NCBI GenBank assembly: GCA_036380715.1
Contig: DASVEF010000113.1
Location: forward strand, 1 to 64,000
Length of the DNA stretch: 64,000 nt
Source of the DNA: UBA5704 sp036380715
GTDB lineage: Bacteria; Acidobacteriota; Thermoanaerobaculia; Multivoradales; UBA5704
Direction of reading: 5' to 3'
Shown here: one piece after another, positions 8,783 to 17,901 of the stretch
How positions within the stretch are numbered: position 1 is the stretch's first letter
Layout: each line of letters begins with the position of its first letter
Translations under genes and position numbers: made by a program
The notes under the pieces: generated by a model
Database searches by the model: none
Told to the model about the DNA's origin: nothing
What the model saw: only the letters and a program-made list of their open reading frames with translations

Positions 8783-8844
8783 TTCTGCGGTGGGGCGGAC
8801 TGAAGGGCAGGATGCTGTGGACCCGACTCCGCATGCCGGCGTGT

Positions 8845-9831
8845 TCAATCCCCGGCCAGTGCGTCGTCCAGCATCTCAAGCACGGTTCGCGCGCCGTCAC
8901 CGAAGGCGTGGCGCTTCCAGCTCGGCCCGACGATGCGATCGAGCGCCATCACGACGGCGAACCCTTCTGTCTGCGACCACCAACGGCCTCTCGTGAAGCG
9001 CGCCATGACTTCCGCCGGCGGCTGGGCGCCGCCACTCGGATGGATCAACCACTGGTACCCCGTCCACTGGCCGGCTCCTTCGAACGTCAGCCAGATGTCT
9101 TCGGCCTCGACGAAGTACGCATCGTCCCCGACGAGCCAGCGCGCCTGCCGTTCGCGCATGAGCCGGCGCCCTTCCCGGGCCAGGGTCCTGGCCTCGAGGT
9201 CATCTTCCGCGGTGGCCGCGTCGAGGAAGAGCCGGGTCTCCTGCTTCACGGATGCGGCGAACTCCAGGTTCGCTTGAAAGCGCTCCTGCATGGTGTCGTC
9301 GCTGAACGAATCGGGAAGGCCGTAGCGCTCGATCAGTGCGCCGAGGCGCGGGCCGTACGGCCCGGTCTGCGCCACGTGGGATGCTTCGTGCAGCAGCACC
9401 GCAACCATCGTCGTCTCGAGTCCGGGCCCCTCGCCGACGCCGGCGGCCTGCCATACGCTGGGCGTCGACATCACGAAGTACGTCAGTCCTTTCTTGCCCG
9501 CGACGAACGAGGTGACACCCGCGGGAATCTCGGAGCCGTCCGGCAGCGCGATGGTTCCGCTATGAGGGCTGGCGGTCCAGGTCACCCCCTCCGCGGTCGG
9601 AGTGCTCAGCGCGTTCCCGCTCCTCTGCACGCAATCCGCGCTGAAGAGAATCGCCTGGAAGCCGGGCACCCGGCTGATGCCCGTGATCTCCCGCGAAGCG
9701 AACCGCCAGGCTTCGAGGGCGCGATCGACCCAGGCCCGATCCGTTTCCGGCAGAGCGCATGCGGCCGGCGCGGGTGCCGACGCACAGGCAGACGCTGCGA
9801 GTGCAGCGACAAGCGCGATGGTCCTCAGCAT
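8845..9831 (-). CDS. Putative lipoprotein with HEASH metalloprotease-like motif
   Basis: A 328-residue exported protein. The N-terminus is a short lipoprotein signal with a probable lipid-modified Cys16 (LAASAC). The motif LLHEASHVAQ (146-155) resembles the HExxH zinc-protease helix, and a glutamate-rich EAEDIWLTFEGAG follows about 90 residues later and could supply a third ligand. I do not recognise the family, so protease activity is only a suggestion. It is convergent with hemH and lies 19 bases after the GNAT gene on the same strand. Confidence 0.65.
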   Translation of the reverse strand: MLRTIALVAALAASACASAPAPAACALPETDRAWVDRALEAWRFASREITGISRVPGFQAILFSADCVQRSGNALSTPTAEGVTWTASPHSGTIALPDGSEIPAGVTSFVAGKKGLTYFVMSTPSVWQAAGVGEGPGLETTMVAVLLHEASHVAQTGPYGPRLGALIERYGLPDSFSDDTMQERFQANLEFAASVKQETRLFLDAATAEDDLEARTLAREGRRLMRERQARWLVGDDAYFVEAEDIWLTFEGAGQWTGYQWLIHPSGGAQPPAEVMARFTRGRWWSQTEGFAVVMALDRIVGPSWKRHAFGDGARTVLEMLDDALAGD

Positions 9832-9850
9832 GGCGGCGCCGCCTCCTCGA

Positions 9851-10597
9851 TCAACCCGGCGGAGAGAACAAGACCAGCCGGTCCACGGGCACGAACCCCA
9901 GCTTGGCGGCGAGGCGGAGCGAGGGGATGTTCCAGTCCTCGGCTCCCCAGACCGCCTGCTTCCCTCGCTCCGTCATCTGCGGAGACAGAAAGCGGATGCA
10001 GCGCTCGGCCAAGCCGCGCCGGCGGAACGGCTCCAGGGTGTCGATCGAGATGTCCCAGAGCCCCTCCGTCTCCCAGCTCGCGTAGCAGAACGCGGCGGGC
10101 TCTCCGTCCACGAAGGCGGTGGCCATGGGGGAGCGCGACATGCCCCAGGCGATCTCGTCGCGCAGGCCCGCCGGGAGCCGGGCGAGGACGCCCTCCGCCT
10201 CCTCGGGGCGCAGCAGCCGGATTTCGACACTGGTGAGGATGTCCCCCGGCGCGAATGTGGAGTCCGGCGCGAGCCCTCCCTCGCCCAGCCGGTGGATCGT
10301 GGCCGTCGTGGCCATCCAGCCCGGGAGGGCCGCGGCCACGAGGTCGCGCGAATCGAGAGGGACCAGCACGCGCAGGTCGGGGACCAGGTCCTCGACCGCC
10401 GACCGGATCGTTTCCGCCCGGGGAGAGCCGACGATGCAGACCAGCGGCTCGTGCGTGCCGCGGATGGCGTAGCCGTCCTTGCCGCGCGGTCCCTTGTAGA
10501 CGTTGCAGCGGCCGGCGAGGAGCATGCCGCGCGTCTCGACCCACCGCGGCAGGTCGGGCAGCGTGCGGGCCAGCTCTCTCGCCATCAGCCGGCTCAT
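9851..10597 (-). CDS. GNAT family N-acetyltransferase
   Basis: A 248-residue protein whose C-terminal half carries the GNAT core: WDISIDTLEPFRRRGLAERC matches the acetyl-CoA-binding motif A (R/Q-x-x-G-x-A), followed by WGAEDWNIPSLRLAAKLGF, a typical motif B. The first 115 residues form a less conserved domain. The start overlaps the stop of the upstream zinc-ribbon membrane protein gene by four bases, so the genes are coupled. The acceptor substrate cannot be told from sequence. Confidence 0.8.
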   Translation of the reverse strand: MSRLMARELARTLPDLPRWVETRGMLLAGRCNVYKGPRGKDGYAIRGTHEPLVCIVGSPRAETIRSAVEDLVPDLRVLVPLDSRDLVAAALPGWMATTATIHRLGEGGLAPDSTFAPGDILTSVEIRLLRPEEAEGVLARLPAGLRDEIAWGMSRSPMATAFVDGEPAAFCYASWETEGLWDISIDTLEPFRRRGLAERCIRFLSPQMTERGKQAVWGAEDWNIPSLRLAAKLGFVPVDRLVLFSPPG

Positions 10598-11820
10598 ATC
10601 GTCGGCAGCTCGAAGGAATCGATCGCCTGCTTGAGCTCGCCTTTCAAGGAGGGGAAGCTGTCCTTCTCCGCGAACGCCATGATCTGGTAAGCCTTGTTGT
10701 CGTGCACGAACAGGCCGTAATAGGTCTCGACGTTCAGCCCATCGACGACGCTGACCGTGTGCAGCATCTTGCCGTAGACAGGCCGTGCCAGGGTGGACTG
10801 CTCGACGACCTGGAATTCGGACGAGGACGCCCGGCCGTTCTGGATGACGGCCTCGGTGTAGTCGTCGAGGGAGATGTCGTACGCCCCGTCCTCATCCTCG
10901 AGCTCCTCCACGATGGTGATGACGTGCGCGTCGCTGTCCGGGCGGACCAGCCAGATGTCGACGACCGGGTTGTCCTTGCGGGCCGCCTCCGTCTCGCGCA
11001 GATACCACTGCTGGTTGGCCGGCATGGTCAGGTGGTATTTGAGGTAATCGCCCTCGACGCGGGTCACCGGGTCTCCGGCGACCTGACTCTTCAGCGTCAT
11101 CCTGGTGAAGAAGCCCTGGCCCATACCGAGCACGGCGACGACGAAATAGAAGGCGGCGGCACTAAGGCCGAGGCCCAGCCGGAGGCCCCGGGCTTCTCCG
11201 ATGAGCAGCGTCAGGATGGCCGCCGAAAAGGCGATCTGGAAGACCATGGACGCCATGTCCCCTTGCGCGATCAGGATCCCGGTGAAGATGACCGCTCCGA
11301 GGACCACGCGGATCTTGGTCCACTTCAGGGCCCCCTCATTCCCGATCATCACCATGATCCCCAGGATGACGTCGATAACGACGGAGCCGATCCGGCGCGA
11401 ACCCCCTCCGATGGCCGTCATCTGCCCCCCGGCCATCAGGGCGATCGCATTGAGCACCAGGATGCCGCCCGCGATGCGCGCGCCCAGCGGCACGCCGTCG
11501 ACGGCTCCCGAGCCGGCCGAGGACGCGGACGACGAACGGCCCGCCGAGCCGGCGGACGGCGCGGCCGAGGGGTTGTAGACCGTCCCGCCGCCGGCAGGGG
11601 CCGCGGCGGGATCGAACATCGTGCCGCCGGAAGGCGCCGGCGCCTCCGGCGGCGGCGCGTAGATGGTCCCGGCCCCGGACGCCGGGGTGATCGGCTCCGG
11701 CGCGGGAGCCGCTTCGAACGCGGCTGCGGACGAGACCGGCTTCCGGCAGCGGGGGCAGAGCCCGTCCGCCCGCGCGGAGTGCTTCAGGTTGCAGTGAGGA
11801 CAGCTGGTCCAATCGGCCAT
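10594..11820 (-). CDS. Zinc-ribbon membrane protein
   Basis: A 408-residue protein. Residues 7-25 hold a zinc ribbon (CPHC and CPRC), followed by a low-complexity Ala/Pro/Ser/Gly-rich linker to about residue 120. Several hydrophobic segments between about 125 and 225 are membrane spans. The C-terminal 150 residues form a soluble domain (YHLTMPANQQWYLRE onward) containing AYDISLDDYTEAV. No enzyme motif is seen. It is coupled by a four-base overlap to the GNAT gene downstream. The reading frame is strong, but the family is not recognised. Confidence 0.7.
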   Translation of the reverse strand: MADWTSCPHCNLKHSARADGLCPRCRKPVSSAAAFEAAPAPEPITPASGAGTIYAPPPEAPAPSGGTMFDPAAAPAGGGTVYNPSAAPSAGSAGRSSSASSAGSGAVDGVPLGARIAGGILVLNAIALMAGGQMTAIGGGSRRIGSVVIDVILGIMVMIGNEGALKWTKIRVVLGAVIFTGILIAQGDMASMVFQIAFSAAILTLLIGEARGLRLGLGLSAAAFYFVVAVLGMGQGFFTRMTLKSQVAGDPVTRVEGDYLKYHLTMPANQQWYLRETEAARKDNPVVDIWLVRPDSDAHVITIVEELEDEDGAYDISLDDYTEAVIQNGRASSSEFQVVEQSTLARPVYGKMLHTVSVVDGLNVETYYGLFVHDNKAYQIMAFAEKDSFPSLKGELKQAIDSFELPTI

Positions 11821-11872
11821 AGCGCCTCCTCAGGCAGAAACGAGAAGATGTTGCGCCCATTGTACGAAACAT

Positions 11873-11913
11873 CGGGCCTCTGGTTGCACACGTCGTCTGC
11901 CCTGAAATGATAA
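11873..11913 (+). promoter_or_regulatory. Candidate promoter for the DUF2911 gene (sigma-54-like or sigma-70-like)
   Basis: The sequence shows GG-N10-GC (GG 11874-11875, GC 11886-11887, within TTGCAC), which fits the sigma-54 -24/-12 spacing, though the CAC after GG is not conserved. The same TTGCAC at 11884-11889 followed after 18 bases by TGATAA (11908-11913) could be a sigma-70 promoter. The two readings are mutually exclusive and cannot be separated from sequence. Confidence 0.4.
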
Positions 11914-11963
11914 ATTCCAGATTCCATTTCGGTCGTCCACGGACCGACAAGGAGGAGAAGACG

Positions 11964-12839
11964 ATGAAAATCCTACGGCTCCGCGCTGCCATTCCCGTCG
12001 CCGGATGGCTGGCGCTCCACCTCGCCGCGACCGCGGCGTACGCGCAGCAGCAGCTCAACCTGCCCCGCCCAAGCCCCTCGGCGAGCGTCTCCCAGACGAT
12101 CGGCGTCACGAAGGTCGAGATCCACTACAGCCGTCCGGGCGTCAAGGACCGGAAGATCTGGGGCGAGCTGGTGCCTTACAACGAGGTCTGGCGGACGGGC
12201 GCCAACGAGAACACGACGATCACCTTCAGCACCCCGGTCAAGATCGGCGGGCGCGAGCTGCCCGCCGGCATCTATGGCCTGCAGACGATCCCGGCCCAGA
12301 ACGAGTGGACGGTCATCTTCAGCAAGGACGCCGAGCTGTGGGGCGCCTTCAACTACAAGCCGGAGAACGACGCGCTGCGCATCCAGGCCAAGCCGCGGAC
12401 GGTCGCCGACAGCCTGGAGCGGATGCGCTTCACGTTCGAGGACGTGACCGACAACTCCGCCGCCGTGGTGCTGCGCTGGGAGAAGCTGGAGGTCCCCTTC
12501 ACGATCGAGGTGGACACCCCGAAGCTGGTGATGGACGCCGCGAAGAGCGCCGTCCGCTGGCAGACTCCCTACCAGGCGGCCAACTACTGCCTCCAGAACG
12601 ACACCTGCCTGGACGAGGCCTCGCGCTGGCTCGACGCCTCGATCATCCTGGAGCCGACCTTCGCCAATCAGCGCGCCAAGGCGATGCTGCTCGCCAAGAA
12701 GAACGACTACAAGGGCGCGGTCTCCTTCGGCGAGAAGGCGCTGGCCGCGGCCAAGGCCGCGCAGCCGCCGCCGCAGCCCCAGCAGGTCTCCGATCTGGAG
12801 AAGATGCTCGGCGAGTGGAAGACGAAGCAGGGGAGGTAG
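11964..12839 (+). CDS. DUF2911 domain protein, secreted
   Basis: A 291-residue exported protein. The ATG at 11964 is chosen because AAGGAGGAG (11949-11957) precedes it and a clean signal peptide follows (hydrophobic stretch to AYAQQ). Residues about 35-185 are the DUF2911 domain with VEIHYSRPGVKDRKIWGELV and YNEVWRTGANENTTI, both typical. The C-terminal 80 residues are helical and tetratricopeptide-like. DUF2911 has no established function. It is monocistronic, convergent with the HAD phosphatase gene four bases away. Confidence 0.85.
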   Translation: MKILRLRAAIPVAGWLALHLAATAAYAQQQLNLPRPSPSASVSQTIGVTKVEIHYSRPGVKDRKIWGELVPYNEVWRTGANENTTITFSTPVKIGGRELPAGIYGLQTIPAQNEWTVIFSKDAELWGAFNYKPENDALRIQAKPRTVADSLERMRFTFEDVTDNSAAVVLRWEKLEVPFTIEVDTPKLVMDAAKSAVRWQTPYQAANYCLQNDTCLDEASRWLDASIILEPTFANQRAKAMLLAKKNDYKGAVSFGEKALAAAKAAQPPPQPQQVSDLEKMLGEWKTKQGR

Positions 12840-12843
12840 GAGC

Positions 12844-13533
12844 TCATCCGGCCGGGGCCGGCTCCGCCCGCACCCCGGCCAGCCACTCCCGCAGCTCGAT
12901 CACCCGCTCCAGGCAGGCGATCGGCCCCAGCCGCTCCAGCTCCTCCCGGCAGTGCGAGCCGGAGCAGACGCCGATGCCGGCCGTGCCGGCGTTGCGCGCC
13001 ATCTCCAGGTCGTAGGTGGTGTCGCCGATCATGGCCGCGGCCGAGGGGCGTACGCCCAGCTCGTCCAGGATGTCGAGCAACATCTGCGGATGCGGCTTGG
13101 AAAAGGCCTCGTCGACCGTGCGGGTGGCGTGGAACACGTCCTGGAGGCCGGTCTGGACGAGGGCGTGGTCGAGGCCGCGCCGGCTCTTGCCGGTGGCGAC
13201 CGCCAGCAGGTAGCCGTCCTCCGCCAGCTCCAGGATCGTCTCGCGGACCCCCTCGAACAGGACCGGCAGGTCGCGATAGGTCTCGTGCCAGTGCTTTCGG
13301 TAGCTCTCGAGGATCTGTTCGAACGTCTCGTCGCCGCCCCCGGGGCAGAGGACCTCCATAGTCTCGCGCAGCCCCAGGCCGATCGTGCCGCGGATCGTCT
13401 GCTCGGGCAGCCCGCCCAGCTCCAGCTCGTCCATCACGACCCGGGTGCAGGCCACGATCGACCCGATGGAGTCCATCAGGGTGCCGTCCCAATCGAAGAC
13501 CAGGAGGCGGAAGGGTGTCTCGGAGGAAGGCAT
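12844..13533 (-). CDS. HAD-superfamily phosphatase (phosphoglycolate phosphatase-like)
   Basis: A 229-residue HAD hydrolase. Motif I is LVFDWDGTLMDS (nucleophile Asp and general acid Asp), motif II is the threonine of LAVATGKSRRG, motif III is the lysine of FSKPHPQ, and motif IV is MIGDTTYDLEMA. The cap domain is the helical C1 type. An in-frame ATG at 13551 would add six residues; neither start has a good ribosome site. It lies downstream of a sugar nucleotidyltransferase gene. Phosphoglycolate or pyrophosphate are possible substrates; similarity does not decide. Confidence 0.85.
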   Translation of the reverse strand: MPSSETPFRLLVFDWDGTLMDSIGSIVACTRVVMDELELGGLPEQTIRGTIGLGLRETMEVLCPGGGDETFEQILESYRKHWHETYRDLPVLFEGVRETILELAEDGYLLAVATGKSRRGLDHALVQTGLQDVFHATRTVDEAFSKPHPQMLLDILDELGVRPSAAAMIGDTTYDLEMARNAGTAGIGVCSGSHCREELERLGPIACLERVIELREWLAGVRAEPAPAG

Positions 13534-13574
13534 CGCGGCTCGAACGGGCATGATGACAGACAGGACCAGGCCGT

Positions 13575-14618
13575 TCAACTGCCGAACGGGGTGAAGACCG
13601 CGCCGCCGACGATCGAGTCGTCCAGGCCGGGCGCGAAGCCTTCGCGCTGCGCCATGATGATCCGGCGCTCCACCCAGGTTCCGGCCGGGACCGCGGCGTC
13701 GTAGCCGACGATCGAGTCCCGCACTACGCTCCCCTTGCCGACCCGGGCTCCGGGCAGCAGCACGGAGCGCTCGACCCGAGCCCCCTCGCCCACCCGCGCG
13801 CCGGCCTCGACGGCCGAGCTCCTCACCGCCGCTCCCGGGTCGATCCCCGCCTCCGGCGAGACCCAGGAGCGGCGCCAGATCCTCTCCGGCCAGCCGCCCC
13901 GCGCCCATTCGACCGCCCCCTCCAGATAGCGCTGCGGCGTGCCGAGGTCGTGCCAGGGCTTCCCGGTTACCGAGGAGTCGAGCCGCGCCCCCTCGGCGAG
14001 CAGGGGTACGTAGAGATCGCGCACGATGTCGGACGGACCCGGCCCGACCTGGTCGAGGAGCCGCGGTGAAAGCACGTGCGCTCCCGCGAAGACCAGCCGC
14101 TTCACGGCCTCGCCGTGCTCCGGAGCGCCCGCGTGAAAGGAGAGGATCCTCCCCTCGCGGTCGATGCCGACGCCGCCGCCGAACTCGGCCGGCGAGGGGC
14201 GGGAGGCCAGGAGCAGGGTCGCCGGCGCGCCGCCCGCGAGATGCCGGCGGACCAGCTTGCGCAGGGGCCACTTGCAGAGGCTGTCGCCGTTGATCAGCAG
14301 GACCAGGTCGGCCGGGGCGAAGAAGTCTTTCAGGGGATGGAACGCGCCGAGGGTCCCCAGCAGCTCCGGCTCCTCGGAGTAGGTGAGCGGCACGCCGGCG
14401 AAGGAGTCGCCGAAACGCTGCCGGATCTGGTCTCCGAGGTGGTGCAGGTTGATCGCGATGGCCTCGCAGCCGAGGCCCGCGAGCTGCGCCAGGCTGTAGC
14501 CGAGGATCGGCACGCCGTTGACCGGCAGCAGCGGCTTCGGCACGAGCGCCGTCAGAGGACGGAGCCGCGTACCGAGCCCTGCCGCCAGCACGAGGGCTCT
14601 CAAGCGCCTACCTTGCAC
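13575..14618 (-). CDS. NDP-sugar nucleotidyltransferase with left-handed beta-helix
   Basis: A 347-residue protein. Residues 1-235 are the nucleotidyltransferase domain with LVLAAGLGTRLRPLT, the lysine of PKPLLPV, the acidic LLINGDSL and GVGIDREGRI. Residues about 250-330 show hexapeptide-like repeats (GARVGEGARVERSVLLPGA) that form a beta helix. It resembles mannose-1-phosphate guanylyltransferase or glucose-1-phosphate transferase families and should feed polysaccharide or glycan synthesis. The exact nucleotide and sugar are not decidable. The gene starts 33 bases upstream of a CYTH gene stop. Confidence 0.85.
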   Translation of the reverse strand: MQGRRLRALVLAAGLGTRLRPLTALVPKPLLPVNGVPILGYSLAQLAGLGCEAIAINLHHLGDQIRQRFGDSFAGVPLTYSEEPELLGTLGAFHPLKDFFAPADLVLLINGDSLCKWPLRKLVRRHLAGGAPATLLLASRPSPAEFGGGVGIDREGRILSFHAGAPEHGEAVKRLVFAGAHVLSPRLLDQVGPGPSDIVRDLYVPLLAEGARLDSSVTGKPWHDLGTPQRYLEGAVEWARGGWPERIWRRSWVSPEAGIDPGAAVRSSAVEAGARVGEGARVERSVLLPGARVGKGSVVRDSIVGYDAAVPAGTWVERRIIMAQREGFAPGLDDSIVGGAVFTPFGS

Positions 14619-14653
14619 ACGTCACCTGCTCGGGGATTGAACGACGGCGCGGC

Positions 14654-15208
14654 CTACTGCCGGAACACCATCTCGGGAGGATCGTCGGGGTGCTCCTTCA
14701 GGTGGTCCTCGTACAGCCGCAGGTAGGAACGCCTCTCGGACTTGTCCGGATCGAAGCCACAGCGCTTGGCCACCGTCTCGGCGCCGTCCCCTTCGAACTC
14801 CGCGAAGTCGCCGATCGGGGTGTGGTCGAGCGCGATCGTCACGCCGCCGAGGTGCCACTCCTCCCGCACCTTCTGGTACCGGCGCACCACCGCGTAGCCC
14901 AGCCCTTCCAGCAGGGCGCGCGCGGCCTCGGCGCTCTCCACCTGGATCTCGTGCTCCTCGCGGACCTTGATGTTGCCCTCCAGGCGCATCGGCCCCTTGA
15001 GAGTCAGGCGGGCGCGCCCGGCGTCGGTGCGCAGGCGCAGAATCTTGCCGCCGCCCAGCAGCTCGCCGTCGCGGTCGAGGATCCAGTTGTCCTCGAACGC
15101 CCCTGGCCCGACCCGCTCCGCCTCCAGGTCGAGGAGCCGCTCCCGCAACCGGTCGAGCTCCACGCCACGAAACTTGATCTCGCGCTCGAGATTGTTCTTG
15201 CTCCTCAT
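14654..15208 (-). CDS. CYTH domain protein (class IV adenylate cyclase / thiamine-triphosphatase fold)
   Basis: A 184-residue protein of the triphosphate tunnel metalloenzyme superfamily. The defining ExExK motif is EREIKF at residues 8-13, followed by alternating charged strands such as ILRLRTDAGRARLTLKGP and KVREEHEI. The C-terminal half has IALDHTPIGDFAEFEG, typical of CyaB-like proteins. The ATG overlaps the stop of the M20 peptidase gene (ATGA), showing coupling. Substrates in this family include ATP, thiamine triphosphate and tripolyphosphate; I cannot choose. Confidence 0.87.
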   Translation of the reverse strand: MRSKNNLEREIKFRGVELDRLRERLLDLEAERVGPGAFEDNWILDRDGELLGGGKILRLRTDAGRARLTLKGPMRLEGNIKVREEHEIQVESAEAARALLEGLGYAVVRRYQKVREEWHLGGVTIALDHTPIGDFAEFEGDGAETVAKRCGFDPDKSERRSYLRLYEDHLKEHPDDPPEMVFRQ

Positions 15209-16587
15209 ACCTCGCCCAGTCGATCCAGCAGCCGCGCCACGGAGCGGATGCCGTTGTAGAAGTGGCTGATGTTGAATTTCTCGTTCGGGGAGTGCAGGCC
15301 GTCGTCGTTCAGGCCGAAGCCCAGCAGCAGCACCGGCGCGCCGAGCACCTGCGCGAACGTCGAGACGATCGGGATCGAGCCCCCCTCGCGGATGCGCACC
15401 GGGCGCGCCCCCCAGACCTCTTCCATGGCGTCCATCGCGGCCTCCACGATGGGGCCTTCGGCCTCGACGACCACCGGGTCGGCGCCGTGCAGGCTCTCCA
15501 CCTCCACCGTCACCCCTTGGGGGGCCACCTCGCGGACGTACCGCGTGAACAGCTCGGCGATCTTCTTGGGGTCCTGGTCGGGGACCAGGCGCATCGACAC
15601 CTTGGCGCCGCCCCAGGAGGGGAGGACCGTCTTCGCCCCCTTGCCCATGTAGCCGCCGAAGATGCCGTTGACGTCGCAGGTCGGCCGCGCCCAGGTCCGC
15701 TCGCGGGTGGAGTACCCCTCCTCGCCGAACAGCTCCGGCACGCCGAGGTCGGTGCGGTACTTCTCTTCGTCGAACGGCAGGTTGCCGAACTCCTTGCGCT
15801 CCCAATCCTCCAGCGGCCGCACGTCGTCGTAGAAGCCGGGAATCAGGATCTTGCCGGTCTTCTCGTCGCGCAGCTTGGCGACGATCTGGCAGAGCGCGTT
15901 GAGCGGGTTGGTGACCGCGCCGCCGAACGTGCCCGAGTGGAGGTCCCGGTTCGGGCCGGTGACCTTGATCTCCATGTAGCAGAGTCCCTTGAGGCCGTAG
16001 ATCAGCGACGGCTGACCCGGCGCGTAGAGCGACGTGTCCGAGATCACCACGGCGTCGCAGGCGAGGCGCTCGCCCCCGTCCTGGCGCACGAATTTCTCGA
16101 TCGACTGGCCCCCCGCCTCCTCCTCCCCCTCGACCAGGAACTTGACGTTGACCGGGAGAGACCCGCGTTCCGCCAGCATGGCCGCGACCGCTTTGACATG
16201 GGTATACGACTGGCCCTTGTCGTCCGTCGCGCCGCGCGCCACCAGCTTGTCCCCCTCCACCGTCGGCTCGAACGGCGGGTTGCGCCACAGCTCGATCGGA
16301 TCGACCGGCTGCACGTCGTAGTGGCCGTAGAAGAGCACGGTCGGCTTGCCCGGCGCGCCCGACCATTCGCCGTAGACCAGCGGATGCCCGTCGGTGTCGA
16401 TCCGCTCGGCGGTCAACCCGGCTTCGCGCATCTTGCCAAGGAGGAACTCGCTGGCGCGCAGCACCTCCTGCTTGTAGTCGGGGTCGGTCGAGATGGAGGG
16501 GATCCGGATGTACTCCTTCAGCTCCTCCAGATACATCTCCTTCTCGGCGTCAATGCGGGAGAGAACGTCCCGCGATTCGGTTGCCAT
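15205..16587 (-). CDS. M20 family dipeptidase
   Basis: A 460-residue zinc amino/dipeptidase. Metal ligands are visible in FYGHYDVQPV (His, Asp), ARGATDDKGQS (bridging Asp), VEGEEEAGGQS (general base Glu and ligand Glu) and, near the C-terminus, LHSPNEKFN. The dimerisation lid contains DLHSGTFGGAV. The length fits CNDP-like bacterial dipeptidases. It probably hydrolyses di- or oligopeptides in the cytoplasm, as no signal peptide is present. It is the first gene of a pair with the CYTH protein. Confidence 0.93.
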   Translation of the reverse strand: MATESRDVLSRIDAEKEMYLEELKEYIRIPSISTDPDYKQEVLRASEFLLGKMREAGLTAERIDTDGHPLVYGEWSGAPGKPTVLFYGHYDVQPVDPIELWRNPPFEPTVEGDKLVARGATDDKGQSYTHVKAVAAMLAERGSLPVNVKFLVEGEEEAGGQSIEKFVRQDGGERLACDAVVISDTSLYAPGQPSLIYGLKGLCYMEIKVTGPNRDLHSGTFGGAVTNPLNALCQIVAKLRDEKTGKILIPGFYDDVRPLEDWERKEFGNLPFDEEKYRTDLGVPELFGEEGYSTRERTWARPTCDVNGIFGGYMGKGAKTVLPSWGGAKVSMRLVPDQDPKKIAELFTRYVREVAPQGVTVEVESLHGADPVVVEAEGPIVEAAMDAMEEVWGARPVRIREGGSIPIVSTFAQVLGAPVLLLGFGLNDDGLHSPNEKFNISHFYNGIRSVARLLDRLGEV

Positions 16588-16592
16588 CTCGT

Positions 16593-17204
16593 TCAGCGCT
16601 CCTTTTCGTCCTCGGCCCTGTTCGGCGGGAGTCTACCAGAGTCCCTGCTGCTGGCGAGGCGGAGCAGGTTCACCCCGTTGACCACGAAGTGAGCAACCAT
16701 CGGGCCCAGGAGATTGCCGCGCCACTCCATGAGGAGGCCGAAGAGAACGCCGGCGGCGAGGGCGAAGAGGGTCCACAGGCGGAACGCCCGGCCGGGACCG
16801 CTGTGCAGCAGGGCAAAGAGGATCGTCGCCGGCACCAGCCCGAAAGCCCCCTGGACGGCGCCGCGGAAGAAGAGCTCCTCGGCGAACCCGGAGAGCAGGG
16901 CCAGGGCGATCACCTCGACCGGCGTGAGCGGCCCCAGCACCTGAGCGAGCTGGCCCTCCAGCTCGCGCGCCAGAGGAAAGACTCTCTCGGCCCCCTTCCA
17001 GACTCCCAGGAGCAGCAGCGCCGCCCCCAAGCCGACGAGCAGGTCGAGCCACCACTCCCGGGCGTCGACGAAGAGGCCGAGCGGGATCACGCCCTGGCGG
17101 AGCCCGATCCAGAGAGAGCCCGCCAGGGCCATCCCCAGATAGAGCCCCCAGGCCAGGCGGTAGAGGCGCCCGGGCTCCAGCGTCGTGGGAGACTGCGGCT
17201 CCAA
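16593..17204 (-). CDS. CPBP family intramembrane metalloprotease
   Basis: A protein of about 203 residues with at least five membrane segments. The family motif FAEELFFRGAVQG supplies the EExxxR catalytic group, followed by FALLHS and MVAHFVVNGVN with the two histidine ligands. No ATG is available near the expected N-terminus; I use a TTG at 17204, 13 bases after the transaldolase stop, with only a weak ribosome site. A longer frame runs upstream but would overlap transaldolase. The substrate is unknown; relatives include Abi-type CAAX proteases and bacteriocin-immunity proteins. Confidence 0.8.
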   Translation of the reverse strand: MEPQSPTTLEPGRLYRLAWGLYLGMALAGSLWIGLRQGVIPLGLFVDAREWWLDLLVGLGAALLLLGVWKGAERVFPLARELEGQLAQVLGPLTPVEVIALALLSGFAEELFFRGAVQGAFGLVPATILFALLHSGPGRAFRLWTLFALAAGVLFGLLMEWRGNLLGPMVAHFVVNGVNLLRLASSRDSGRLPPNRAEDEKER

Positions 17205-17217
17205 GAGACGCCGCCCG

Positions 17218-17874
17218 CTACTCGTCGAAGCTCTTGCCCGTCTTCTTCCAGTCGGCGAGGAAGCGGTCCAGCCCCACGTCGGTGAGCGGGTGCTTGTAGA
17301 GCTGCTCCAAGATCTTGAACGGCATGGTCGCGACGTCGGCCCCGAACAGGGCGGACTGCACCACATGGATCGGATGGCGGACCGAGGCGACGAGGACCTT
17401 GGTGTCGAAGTCGTAGTTCTGGTAGATGGTCACGACCTTGTCGATCAGGTCCATGCCGTCCTCGCCGACGTCGTCGAGCCGGCCGACGAAGGGCGAGATG
17501 TAGGCCGCGCCCGCCTTGGCCGCGATCAGCGCCTGCGCCGCCGAGAAGCAGAGGGTCACGTTGGTGCGGATCCCCTCTTCGAGGAGCTTGGCCACGGCCC
17601 GCAGCCCCGGCGGGGTGAGCGGCACCTTGACGACGACGTTCTCGGCGAGGCCCGCGAGGCGCCGGCCCTGCTCCATGATCTCGTCGAATTCGGTGGCCAG
17701 CACCTCGCCCGAGACCGGACCCGGCACCAGCCGGGCGATCTCCTGGACCGTGGCCAGATAGTTCTTGCCCTGCTTGGCGATCAGGGTCGGATTCGTGGTG
17801 ACGCCATCGACCAGTCCCCATTCCAGGCCGGTCTCCAGCTCTTTGATATCGGCGGTGTCGAGAAAGAAATCCAT
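17218..17874 (-). CDS. tal: Transaldolase, short TalC/Fsa type
   Basis: A 218-residue enzyme of the small transaldolase subfamily, which transfers dihydroxyacetone units in the pentose phosphate pathway or acts as fructose-6-phosphate aldolase. The start ATG at 17874 gives the canonical MDFFLDTADI. The Schiff-base lysine is in NVVVKVPLTPPG, and TNVTLCFSAAQALIAAKAGA and ISPFVGRLDD are diagnostic. A GGAG lies upstream. The CPBP protease gene follows 13 bases downstream. Confidence 0.94.
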   Translation of the reverse strand: MDFFLDTADIKELETGLEWGLVDGVTTNPTLIAKQGKNYLATVQEIARLVPGPVSGEVLATEFDEIMEQGRRLAGLAENVVVKVPLTPPGLRAVAKLLEEGIRTNVTLCFSAAQALIAAKAGAAYISPFVGRLDDVGEDGMDLIDKVVTIYQNYDFDTKVLVASVRHPIHVVQSALFGADVATMPFKILEQLYKHPLTDVGLDRFLADWKKTGKSFDE

Positions 17875-17901
17875 CGGTGGGTCTCCGTTTCTGCGGGCGG
17901 T

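Noticed and set aside
6365..8848. An 827-codon reverse-strand open frame opposite the FAD oxidoreductase and hemH
   Set aside because: It is antisense to two well-supported genes; long shadow frames are common at this GC content.
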